From positions 1 to 6,483 of the forward strand of contig CAJUEB010000128.1 of assembly GCA_910585135.1 (NCBI GenBank): a DNA stretch of 6,483 bases. Reading direction: 5' to 3'. The DNA is from an uncultured Eubacteriales bacterium (GTDB lineage Bacteria > Bacillota > Clostridia > Peptostreptococcales > Anaerovoracaceae). Position 1 is the stretch's first letter, and each line of letters opens with the position of its first letter. This document shows, in pieces, positions 1 through 6,342 of the stretch. A model generated the notes under the pieces. The model had not been told where the DNA came from. It was given only the letters and a program-made list of their open reading frames with translations, and ran no database searches. A program made the position numbers and the translations under genes.

Positions 1-2521
1 TACGGGAAGCCCTCGGATTAGCCTCGATCACATAGATTTTTTCGCCGTCATACGCATACTGGATGTTGACAAGCCCTACGACGTTCAGCGCCTTCGCGAT
101 CCGCTTCGTATAATCCAGCAGCGTGTTTTCCACCTCCGCCGTCAGGGAATAATTCGGATAAACGGAAATACTGTCCCCCGAATGGACGCCTGCCCGTTCC
201 ACATGCTCCATAATGCCCGGAATCAGGATATCCTCTCCGTCGGCGATCGCGTCTACCTCGATTTCCTTGCCCTGGATATACTGGTCGATCAAAACAGGAT
301 GCTCCGTCGATAAGGATACCGATTCCTTCAAATAACGTTTCAGCTCCACATCGTTATAAACCACCTGCATCGCACGGCCGCCGATCACGTAAGACGGACG
401 CACCACCAGCGGATACCCGAGCCGCTCTACCGCCTCAAAGGCCTCTGCCTCATTCGTAACCGCAGCGCCCTCTGGAACGGCGATCCCCAACTCATCCAAA
501 AGCGCGCAGAACTTTTCCCGGTCTTCCGCCAGGTCGATATCCTCAAAGGAAGTCCCCAAAATATTGATGCTCCTGCTGTTGAGCTTCTCCGCCAGGTTCA
601 GGGAGGTCTGGCCGCCAAATTGCAGGATCACGCCGTAAGGACGTTCCCGTTTGATCACGTTCATCACATTGTCGATATGCAAAGATTCAAAGTACAGCTT
701 ATCGGAGGTATCGAAGTCGGTGCTGACGGTTTCCGGGTTGTTGTTCATGATGATCGCTTCATACCCCAGCTCCTTAATCGCCCAAACGCCTTGTACGCAG
801 CAGTAATCGAATTCGAGTCCCTGCCCGATCCGAATCGGGCCAGAACCGATGACGAGAATCTTCTCTTCCGGGCTTCGGATGCTCTCATCCTCTTCATCAT
901 AGCAGGAATAATAATATGGTGTCAATGCGTCGAATTCCCCGCCGCACGTATCTACCATTTTATAAACAGGATAGATATCATTATACACGCGGATATCCTG
1001 CAAAACATCACGCGACACGCCCGAAAGCGCGATAATATCAGTATCGGTAAAACCTCTTGACTCCGCTTCATACACCAGATCCTTGGTCAGCTTTTCATTT
1101 TTCAGCGTGTTCTCCAAGTCGATAATGCCACGGATTTTATGGAGAAACCAGCGATCGATTTTCGTCAGTGCGTACAGTGCTTCGACATCCACAAGTTCTC
1201 TTCGCATCGCCTCCGCGATACAGAAGATCCGCTCGTCATCACAATCCGCCAGCTTTTTCAAAAGCTTCTCATCATCAAGCCCTGAAACGAATTCCGTATG
1301 AAGCCCATCGCACTTGATTTCGATGGACGTGAGCGCCTTGAGCAGTGCGCTTTCAAAAGTCCTGTCGATGGACATCACTTCCCCGGTTGCCTTCATCTGC
1401 GTTCCCAGCTTCCTCGAAGCCGTCCTGAATTTATCAAACGGCCATTTCGGGAACTTGACCACGATATAGTCGATGGTCGGCTCAAAACATGCGCTCGTCG
1501 TCTGCGTCACGTAATTATAAAGTTCATCCAGCGTATATCCCAGGGCGATCTTGGCCGCGATCTTGGCGATCGGATAACCCGCCGCTTTGGATGCCAGAGC
1601 CGATGAACGGCTCACCCTTGGATTTACCTCGATGACGATGTATTCGCCATTATCGGGGTTGAGTGCAAACTGTATATTGCAGCCGCCCTCGATCGCAAGG
1701 CTTCTGATGATCTTGATCGATGCATCCCGCAGCATCTGGAACTCCTCGTCACGCAGCGTCTGCACCGGCGCTACGACGATACTGTCCCCCGTATGCACGC
1801 CGACAGGGTCGAGATTTTCCATGCTGCAAATGATGATGCAGTTGTTTCGCCGATCCCGCATGACCTCGAACTCGATTTCCTTCCAGCCTGCCACGGATTT
1901 TTCCAGCAAAATCTGCCCGATGGCGCTGCTTTCCATGCCTTTATGGCATAGCTCCTCTAGCTGCTGCTCCGTTTCCGCGATGCCGCCGCCCGTGCCGCCC
2001 AGCGTATACGCAGGCCTGATGATCACGGGGAATCCTTCTTTTTCCACAAAATCATAGCATTCCTCGATACTGGTGGCGATGATGCTGCTCGGAATCGGCT
2101 CGTCGATTTCCTGCATCAGCGCCTTGAATGCTTCCCGGTCTTCCGCTTTTTTGATGCTTTCCCGGTTCACGCCCAAAAGCTCGGTGCCGTATTTTTGAAG
2201 GATACCCTTTGCTTCCATCTCCATCGCCAGATTCAGCCCCGTTTGCCCGCCAAATCCAGCCAGCATGCCGTCTGGATGCTCCTTTTCCAGAATCTGCTCC
2301 AACGCTTCTTCCGTCAGCGGTTCCATATATACCCGGTCGGCAATCCCTTTATCCGTCATGATGGTTGCCGGATTGCTGTTGACCAGCACCGTCTCGATTC
2401 CTTCTTCCTTGATCGCTTTGCAGGCCTGCGTTCCTGCATAGTCGAATTCCGCCGCCTGACCGATCACGATCGGTCCAGATCCGATGATCAGTATCTTATT
2501 GAGCGATGTCTTCTTAGGCAT
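1..2521 (-). CDS. carB: Carbamoyl-phosphate synthase large subunit (partial, C-terminus beyond window)
   Basis: CarB is the synthetase subunit of carbamoyl-phosphate synthetase. It uses two ATP, bicarbonate and ammonia channelled from CarA to make carbamoyl phosphate for arginine and pyrimidine synthesis in the cytoplasm. Translation from the ATG at 2521 gives an uninterrupted frame that follows E. coli CarB closely. It begins MPKKTSLNKILIIGSGPIVI and continues with NSNPATIMTD, GGQTGLNLA, the glycine-rich loop GGTGGG, and EVNPRVSRSSALASK, which form the first ATP-grasp (carboxy-phosphate) half. The family's internal duplication starts near residue 553 with ILVIGSGPIRIGQ, followed by NNNPETVSTD, GGQTSLNLA, RPSYVIGGRAM and EANPRASR. 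The window ends there, near residue 840, so the end of the second half and the allosteric MGS-like domain are missing. The start is supported by AGGAGG at 2531-2536, nine bases upstream and inside the end of carA. The two frames overlap by 8 bases, pointing to coupled translation of the two subunits. Confidence 0.97.
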   Translation of the reverse strand, partial: MPKKTSLNKILIIGSGPIVIGQAAEFDYAGTQACKAIKEEGIETVLVNSNPATIMTDKGIADRVYMEPLTEEALEQILEKEHPDGMLAGFGGQTGLNLAMEMEAKGILQKYGTELLGVNRESIKKAEDREAFKALMQEIDEPIPSSIIATSIEECYDFVEKEGFPVIIRPAYTLGGTGGGIAETEQQLEELCHKGMESSAIGQILLEKSVAGWKEIEFEVMRDRRNNCIIICSMENLDPVGVHTGDSIVVAPVQTLRDEEFQMLRDASIKIIRSLAIEGGCNIQFALNPDNGEYIVIEVNPRVSRSSALASKAAGYPIAKIAAKIALGYTLDELYNYVTQTTSACFEPTIDYIVVKFPKWPFDKFRTASRKLGTQMKATGEVMSIDRTFESALLKALTSIEIKCDGLHTEFVSGLDDEKLLKKLADCDDERIFCIAEAMRRELVDVEALYALTKIDRWFLHKIRGIIDLENTLKNEKLTKDLVYEAESRGFTDTDIIALSGVSRDVLQDIRVYNDIYPVYKMVDTCGGEFDALTPYYYSCYDEEDESIRSPEEKILVIGSGPIRIGQGLEFDYCCVQGVWAIKELGYEAIIMNNNPETVSTDFDTSDKLYFESLHIDNVMNVIKRERPYGVILQFGGQTSLNLAEKLNSRSINILGTSFEDIDLAEDREKFCALLDELGIAVPEGAAVTNEAEAFEAVERLGYPLVVRPSYVIGGRAMQVVYNDVELKRYLKESVSLSTEHPVLIDQYIQGKEIEVDAIADGEDILIPGIMEHVERAGVHSGDSISVYPNYSLTAEVENTLLDYTKRIAKALNVVGLVNIQYAYDGEKIYVIEANPRASR

Positions 2522-3668
2522 TTTGGTTCTCCTCCTTCATCAAGCTTATGAATTTATCGAACAAGTAACCGCTGTCGTTCGCACCCGGCGAGGCCTCTGG
2601 GTGAAATTGCGTGGAAAAAATCGGCAGATCTCTGTGTTCCATGCCTTCTACCGTGCCATCGTTTAAGTTCAGGTGCGTTACTTCCATGCCCTTGAGGATG
2701 ATGCTCTCGTGCTGTACAGCATACCCGTGATTTTGTGCAGTGATATAGGACCGCTTCGTATCCTTATCATATACCCCGTGGTTTCCGCCACGGTGACCGT
2801 ATTTCAATTTATAAGTCTTACCGCCCAGTGCAAGCGCAAGGATCTGATGACCCATGCATACGCCAAACATCGGAATATCGCTCTTGGCGATGATATTCCT
2901 CACCGCCTTGATCGCATCTGTCGCTTCCTCCGGATTTCCCGGTCCGTTCGTCAGGAAAATGCCGTCGGGCTTGCCCGCCAGAATCTCTTCAGCCGATGTT
3001 CCGTACGGGTATACCGTAAGCCTGCAACCTCTTTTCCGCAGACAGGTCAAAATGCTCCCCTTCACACCGAAATCCATCACTGCTACATTGTAAGCGGCAG
3101 GGGCGGCGGCAACAGATGCCGGTTCTTCATTTGCCGCAGCAGATAACGGCTCTAAAACGACCTTTTCCGAAACGCCCACATCTTTCATCCAGTCATCCCT
3201 AAGGCTGCCCTGCTCGCACAGCTCCCGCGCCCTGCTCAAAGATATCCCTTCCGTGCTGATCAGGCATTTTACCGTGCCATTTTTTCTGATGCGCTTTGTA
3301 ATCTGCCTGGAATCCACGCCAAAAACACCGGGAACATGATGTTCCCGCAGCCACTGATCCAGCGTCTTCACGCACATGCTGTTTGACGGCATATCGCACA
3401 GATCCCGGATTACCAGCCCGAAAGCATGAATATCCTGTGATTCATTGTCTACATCGCTGATGCCGTAATTTCCAATCAGCGGATATGTCATATTGATGAT
3501 CTGCCCTTTATAAGAAGGATCGGTAAGGATCTCCTGGTATCCCGTCATCGATGTATTGAAGACAAGCTCGCCCACCGCAGTGCGCCTCGCGCCAAAGCCA
3601 GTTCCTTTAAAAACAGTCCCATCCTCCAGATAAATCAGGCCTTCCATTTTTTCAATCGTTTTCACCAT
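2514..3668 (-). CDS. carA: Carbamoyl-phosphate synthase small (glutaminase) subunit
   Basis: CarA hydrolyses glutamine and passes the ammonia through a tunnel to CarB. The 384-residue product has the usual length (E. coli CarA is 382). The N-terminal CPSase small-chain domain covers about residues 8-150 and shows YLEDGTVFKG, VFNTSMTGYQEILTDPSY and VPGVFGVDSRQITKRIR. A linker rich in Ala and Glu (about 170-192) leads to the class I glutamine amidotransferase domain. The nucleophile elbow GVCMGHQ puts the catalytic cysteine at Cys271. FSTQFHPEAS supplies His356 and Glu358 to complete the triad, and LTNGPGNPEE lies at about 239-248. AAGGAG at 3682-3687 lies 13 bases before the ATG, a somewhat long spacing. 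An internal Met8 exists but leaves a poorer match. The gene leads the carAB operon, with its own promoter and a probable ArgR site just upstream. Confidence 0.97.
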   Translation of the reverse strand: MVKTIEKMEGLIYLEDGTVFKGTGFGARRTAVGELVFNTSMTGYQEILTDPSYKGQIINMTYPLIGNYGISDVDNESQDIHAFGLVIRDLCDMPSNSMCVKTLDQWLREHHVPGVFGVDSRQITKRIRKNGTVKCLISTEGISLSRARELCEQGSLRDDWMKDVGVSEKVVLEPLSAAANEEPASVAAAPAAYNVAVMDFGVKGSILTCLRKRGCRLTVYPYGTSAEEILAGKPDGIFLTNGPGNPEEATDAIKAVRNIIAKSDIPMFGVCMGHQILALALGGKTYKLKYGHRGGNHGVYDKDTKRSYITAQNHGYAVQHESIILKGMEVTHLNLNDGTVEGMEHRDLPIFSTQFHPEASPGANDSGYLFDKFISLMKEENQNA

Positions 3669-3693
3669 AATCTGTATTTAACTCCTTACACAT

Positions 3694-3722
3694 TCAATAA
3701 GCGGCAGCCCGCCGCTTATTGA
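3694..3722. repeat. Perfect 12-bp inverted repeat at the carAB transcription start
   Basis: The arms TCAATAAGCGGC and GCCGCTTATTGA are exact reverse complements around a five-base centre (AGCCC on the plus strand). The dyad begins two bases after the -10 box and ends seven bases before the carA ribosome binding site. RNA started near 3717 would still fold an 8-9 bp GC-rich hairpin at its extreme 5' end, which may stabilise the message. As DNA it could be an operator. There is no T-run on either side, so it is unlikely to be an efficient terminator. Confidence 0.75.
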
Positions 3723-3724
3723 TA

Positions 3725-3753
3725 ATTATACATCATTATTCATTTTTATGCAA
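3725..3753 (-). promoter_or_regulatory. Predicted sigma-A promoter of carAB
   Basis: On the minus strand a perfect -10 hexamer TATAAT (3730-3725) is preceded by TTGCAT (3753-3748) with the ideal 17-base spacer. The -35 matches the TTGACA consensus at only three of six positions. The predicted start of transcription falls around 3717-3719, giving a leader of about 50 bases before the carA ATG. That is too short for a PyrR-type attenuator. The region upstream has no terminator after the polyferredoxin gene, so some readthrough into carAB is also possible. The call rests on the sequence match alone. Confidence 0.7.
3727..3744 (-). promoter_or_regulatory. Candidate ARG box (ArgR/AhrC operator) in the carAB promoter
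   Basis: The minus strand reads AATGAATAATGATGTATA. Against the E. coli-type ARG box (WNTGAAT-WWWW-ATTCANW), the left half TGAAT is perfect, the right half ATGTA matches three of five, and three of four central bases are A/T. The site fills part of the spacer and overlaps the -10 box, the classic place for a repressor. carAB is a known ArgR target in several bacteria because carbamoyl phosphate is an arginine precursor. A second adjacent box, common in ArgR operators, was not clear. The regulator itself is not in the window. Confidence 0.5.
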
Positions 3754-3788
3754 TGCGTGATTGGTATTTTTTGCGTTTTTTCTTTTGT

Positions 3789-4670
3789 CTAATGTCTCCC
3801 AAATCCCCATGAGATCGCTTGCGCCGGGCAGGAGGATTTGCATTTTCCACAGCGGATGCATTCGAGGTTATTGATATCCTTTGTAAGCTCCACCGCCATC
3901 GGGCAAAGGCGTTCGCATTCCTTGCATCCCGTGCATTTTTCACGATCCAAATACATCTGATAGAAGCTGAAACGATTGAATAAAGAATAAAACGCCCCCA
4001 GCGGGCAGAGATAACGGCAAAACGGGCGGTGAATAAACAGGCATGCCGCCAAAATGACTGCCAGCACGAGAACCTTCCAGTCAAACAGCACGCCCAAAAG
4101 CTCCCGCAGCGCCGGATTCGCAGCCATCAGCGGAATTCCACCGCCAAGCGTACCTGCCGGACAAATGTACTTGCAGAAATAAGGCGGCGCGACGCCCGTT
4201 CCTGCGGCCGCAAATACCGAAAGCAACACCACGACCACAAACAGCATCACATATTTTAACATCCGTGCCGCTCGATCAAAGCTCTTCGGGACGACCCACT
4301 TCGGCGTCGGGATTTTATGAATCAGATCCTGCACCAGCCCAAACGGACAGCAAAGCCCGCAAACCAACCGCCCGGATACGATACCAAAGAGCATCAAAAG
4401 CCCTAACACATAAAACGGGAAATGATGCCGCGTGCCAAGCGCCGTCTGCAAAGCGCCAATCGGACACGCCCCTAATGCGCCAGGGCAGGAATAGCAGTTC
4501 AGCACCGGGACGCATACCGCTTTGCTTGCGCCTGTGAAAATACCGCCCTTTGCAAATCCCATCACATATCCGTTCAAAACAGCAGCAGAAATCAATTGGA
4601 CAATGCGCTGAAAGGAAATCCTTCTTTTATCCAGTTTCTTTTCTATCCGATTCCGATGCATTCCAGACAT
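3789..4670 (-). CDS. NapH-like 4Fe-4S membrane polyferredoxin
   Basis: This 293-residue protein is an integral membrane iron-sulfur protein of the NapH/CcoG/NosR-related kind, expected to pass electrons across or along the membrane. Four hydrophobic segments can be seen at about residues 22-42, 84-100, 138-157 and 198-214. Between and after them lie cysteine motifs: C53, C59, C62 and C69 (CVPVLNCYSCPGALGACP), C104/C107/C108, C166/C170 (CKYICP) and C218/C222 (CRYLCP). The C-terminus holds two classic [4Fe-4S] motifs, C246/C249/C252/C256 and C271/C274/C277/C281, the latter ending in CP. I chose the ATG at 4670 because AAAGGCGG lies seven bases upstream. A start at 4760 would add 30 residues that do not resemble the family and that overlap the small upstream gene. 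The frame overlaps that small gene by 28 bases. It follows a TlpA-like lipoprotein gene, which suggests a thiol-redox role. The partner and substrate are unknown. Confidence 0.9.
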   Translation of the reverse strand: MSGMHRNRIEKKLDKRRISFQRIVQLISAAVLNGYVMGFAKGGIFTGASKAVCVPVLNCYSCPGALGACPIGALQTALGTRHHFPFYVLGLLMLFGIVSGRLVCGLCCPFGLVQDLIHKIPTPKWVVPKSFDRAARMLKYVMLFVVVVLLSVFAAAGTGVAPPYFCKYICPAGTLGGGIPLMAANPALRELLGVLFDWKVLVLAVILAACLFIHRPFCRYLCPLGAFYSLFNRFSFYQMYLDREKCTGCKECERLCPMAVELTKDINNLECIRCGKCKSSCPAQAISWGFGRH

Positions 4671-4801
4671 ATCTTTACCGCCTTTTGCAATACTTCCAAA
4701 TACTCCTGTTTTGCAATCCCGATCACGAGAAACAGAATTGAAACGAGCAAGATACCCCAACGAATTAAAAAAAGCGTTTTCGTGCGTTTAGTTTCCTGCA
4801 T
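4643..4801 (-). CDS. Small CXXC-motif membrane protein, CD1871A-like
   Basis: A 52-residue frame starts at the ATG inside the end of the TlpA-like gene (14-base overlap) and stops inside the start of the polyferredoxin gene. It begins MQETKRTKTLFLIRWGILLV, has a single hydrophobic helix at about residues 9-30, then a short KQEYLEVLQKAVK stretch, and ends in CLECIGIG with Cys45 and Cys48. The C-terminal KA(V/I)-CLECIGIG pattern is what I recall for the clostridial CD1871A family of CXXC-containing small proteins; this is from memory, not a search. The positive N-terminus predicts N-inside, C-outside, which would place the CXXC on the same side as the neighbouring thioredoxin-like lipoprotein. 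Translation is probably coupled to the upstream gene, since no strong ribosome binding site precedes it. The function is unknown. Its position between two redox genes suggests that it exchanges disulfides or holds a metal. Confidence 0.83.
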   Translation of the reverse strand: MQETKRTKTLFLIRWGILLVSILFLVIGIAKQEYLEVLQKAVKICLECIGIG

Positions 4802-5408
4802 GGCTCATTTCCGCCTTTCCCATCGATTTTAAGGCAGCGTTGACCGCTTCGGTAAAGGTTTTATCCAGGTCCTCTTGCCTGCCAATAATCGCCTTGCCAA
4901 CCATGTTGCCTTCTTTGTCCACCACGATTGTCGTCGGTGTGTACTGGATCGCATCGCTGCATCTTTCAAAATCACCGCTTCCGGAAAGCAAGGTAACGCC
5001 TTCATAGCCTGCCTCCGAGAGAATCTGCTTCACCGCCTCCGCATCGGTACTGCCATCCAGGCAAACCGTAACCAGGCCTATATGATCAGGAAGTGATTTT
5101 TCAAACGCTGCGATATCCGGCATTTCCTCAATGCACGGACTGCACATCAAAGACCAGAAATTGAAAATCGTCACATCCTTTGCCGCAAGATCCGTCTGCG
5201 TAAAAACGCCGCCCTCTAATGTCTCCGCCTCAAAGTCTTTTAAGATTTCCATTTGCTCCGTCATGTTGCCGCTGCTCTCTCCCTGCGTATTTCCTGCGGG
5301 ATCGGACGCCTCGCTTTCGGCGCTGCACCCACTGACAAACACCGCGATCGCCAAAACCATCACAATTAACAACACCCATTTCTTCCCTGTTTTATTTCTC
5401 ATCGCCAT
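4788..5408 (-). CDS. TlpA-like thioredoxin-fold lipoprotein
   Basis: The 206-residue product starts with a charged stretch (MAMRNKTGKK), a hydrophobic helix, and the lipobox VSGC. It should therefore be cleaved and lipidated at Cys28 and tethered to the outer face of the cytoplasmic membrane. A Ser/Glu/Gly-rich spacer (about 29-52) leads to a TlpA/AhpC-type thioredoxin fold. The active site is FWSLMCSPCIEEMP with Cys89 and Cys92, and the cis-proline loop is YTPT with Pro158. The central VTVCLDG strand is also typical. CSPC differs from the CGPC or CGYC of many thioredoxins. The protein is probably a thiol-disulfide reductase. The start at 5408 has AAGGGG at suitable distance; Met3 at 5402 is an alternative. 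It leads the overlapping three-gene set with the small CXXC protein and the polyferredoxin. No CcdA/DsbD-type partner is present here, so the polyferredoxin may supply its electrons (inference). Confidence 0.92.
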   Translation of the reverse strand: MAMRNKTGKKWVLLIVMVLAIAVFVSGCSAESEASDPAGNTQGESSGNMTEQMEILKDFEAETLEGGVFTQTDLAAKDVTIFNFWSLMCSPCIEEMPDIAAFEKSLPDHIGLVTVCLDGSTDAEAVKQILSEAGYEGVTLLSGSGDFERCSDAIQYTPTTIVVDKEGNMVGKAIIGRQEDLDKTFTEAVNAALKSMGKAEMSHAGN

Positions 5409-5430
5409 TTCTTTCTTCCCCTTCCTGCTA

Positions 5431-5463
5431 GAAAAATACCCGCCAGCTTACACCCGGCGGGTA
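5431..5463 (-). terminator. Rho-independent terminator or attenuator between ABC transporter and TlpA-like gene
   Basis: On the minus strand TACCCGCC (5463-5456) pairs exactly with GGCGGGTA (5444-5437) across an 11-base loop and is followed at once by TTTTTC. This is a standard intrinsic terminator for transcripts coming from the ABC transporter genes. It ends only about 23 bases before the TlpA-like start codon, and no clear promoter lies between, so the downstream genes may depend on readthrough. A second upstream copy of the 5' arm (5500-5491) can pair with the same 3' arm over 10 bp. Confidence 0.75.
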
Positions 5464-5512
5464 CTGAATTTTATTCTGTTTTTCGCTGTTGGCGGGTATT
5501 CTGCCATTTTGC

Positions 5513-5568
5513 GGACTGCCCGCCAGGGCAAACATCTTTCCTTCGAAATCATTTCACCCTTGCGGTCC
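5513..5568 (-). promoter_or_regulatory. Candidate structured leader RNA upstream of the TlpA-like operon
   Basis: On the minus strand three helices nest in one long hairpin. Helix one pairs GGACCGC (5568-5562) with GCAGTCC (5519-5513) with one mismatch. Helix two pairs AGGGTGAA (5560-5553) with TTTGCCCT (5532-5525), eight pairs including two G-U. Helix three is TTTC-GAAG-GAAA (5548-5537). The internal loop between helices two and three can form tandem G-A pairs. A GGCGG bulge lies between helices one and two. The terminator at 5431-5463 follows. I do not recognise a known riboswitch class. The pairing was found by eye, and a chance fold or simple 3' UTR of the transporter operon remains possible. 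Confidence 0.35.
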
Positions 5569-5598
5569 ATTGATCCCGCCTTTTGCCTTGCAGCCCCC

Positions 5599-6342
5599 TT
5601 ACAGCACTTTATTTAAGAACTCCTGCGTTCTCTTATTCTTCGGCGCGCCGAAAACTTCCTCCGGCGTTCCTTCCTCCATGACGATTCCTTCGTCAATAAA
5701 AAGCACCCTGTCGGCAACATCCCGTGCAAAGCCCATTTCATGGGTAACGACCACCATTGTCATGCCCATCGCCGCCAGTTCCTTCATAACGGCCAGAACC
5801 TCTCCGACCATTTCAGGATCAAGCGCAGAAGTCGGTTCGTCAAAAAGCATGATATCCGGCTCCATCGCCAACGCCCTTGCGATCGCTACACGCTGCTGCT
5901 GTCCACCGGAAAGATCCGACGGCCTGGAATTGAGCTTATCTTCCAGTCCGACTCGTGCCATCATCTCCCGCGCCTTCTGCTCCGCTTCTTCCTTACTTTT
6001 CAGTTTCAAGGTCAGCGGCGCCAGCGTTATGTTTTCCAAAGCCGTCATATGCGGGAACAGGTTAAACTGCTGGAATACCATGCCGATATGACGCCTGATC
6101 TTATTGACGTCAGCGCCCTTCGCTGTAATTTCCTCCCCATCGACGAAAATCTGCCCGGAAGTGGATTCCTCCAGCTGGTTGATGCATCGCAGGAACGTAG
6201 ATTTCCCTGAACCCGATGGACCTATGACGCAAATTACTTCGCCTTTATCGATTTCCACGTTGATCCCTTTTAACACTTCCAGCGAACCGAAGCTTTTCAC
6301 GAGATCCTTGGTAATGATTTTCGGTTCTGAACTGATCTTCAT
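5599..6342 (-). CDS. Polar amino-acid ABC transporter ATP-binding protein (GlnQ-like)
   Basis: This 247-residue cytoplasmic ATPase powers import of an amino acid through a membrane permease and an extracellular binding protein. All ABC motifs are present: Walker A GPSGSGKST (41-49), Q-loop at Gln91-Gln92 in VFQQFNLFPHMT, signature LSGGQQQR (144-151), Walker B IMLFDEP with Asp168 and Glu169 followed by the D-loop SALDP, and switch His201 in VVVTHEMGFA. The FNLFPHMTALENI and THEMGFARDVADRV stretches are typical of the GlnQ/HisP/ArtP group. The substrate cannot be told from this subunit. I chose the ATG at 6342 because AAGGAGG precedes it by 11 bases and because it overlaps the permease stop as ATGA. 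A longer frame to 6423 would run through the permease end. Confidence 0.96.
   Translation of the reverse strand: MKISSEPKIITKDLVKSFGSLEVLKGINVEIDKGEVICVIGPSGSGKSTFLRCINQLEESTSGQIFVDGEEITAKGADVNKIRRHIGMVFQQFNLFPHMTALENITLAPLTLKLKSKEEAEQKAREMMARVGLEDKLNSRPSDLSGGQQQRVAIARALAMEPDIMLFDEPTSALDPEMVGEVLAVMKELAAMGMTMVVVTHEMGFARDVADRVLFIDEGIVMEEGTPEEVFGAPKNKRTQEFLNKVL

Noticed and set aside
620..2057. Several open frames on the plus strand opposite carB.
   Set aside because: They are antisense shadows of an intact, well-conserved carB frame, have no recognisable domains and no good ribosome binding sites.
3669..3720. PyrR-binding attenuator in the carA leader.
   Set aside because: The predicted leader is only about 50 bases, has no PyrR loop consensus and no terminator/antiterminator pair.
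3694..3722. Inverted repeat as a terminator for the polyferredoxin operon.
   Set aside because: Neither side has a T-run; on the minus strand the stem is followed by ATGTGTAAGG, and the dyad coincides with a promoter.
4671..4760. 30-residue N-terminal extension of the polyferredoxin from the ATG at 4760.
   Set aside because: It lacks a ribosome binding site, does not look like the family's N-terminus, and lies over the small CXXC gene in another frame.
5464..5475. AATAAAAT as a -10 box for the TlpA-like operon.
   Set aside because: The hexamer 17 bases upstream is CCCGCC, nothing like a -35, and the transcript would run straight into the terminator.
5480..5580. c-di-GMP (GEMM) or other known riboswitch in the TlpA-like leader.
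   Set aside because: GCAAA and GGGCAAA-like pieces occur, but the order and spacing of the conserved GEMM core are absent, and I could match no other class.
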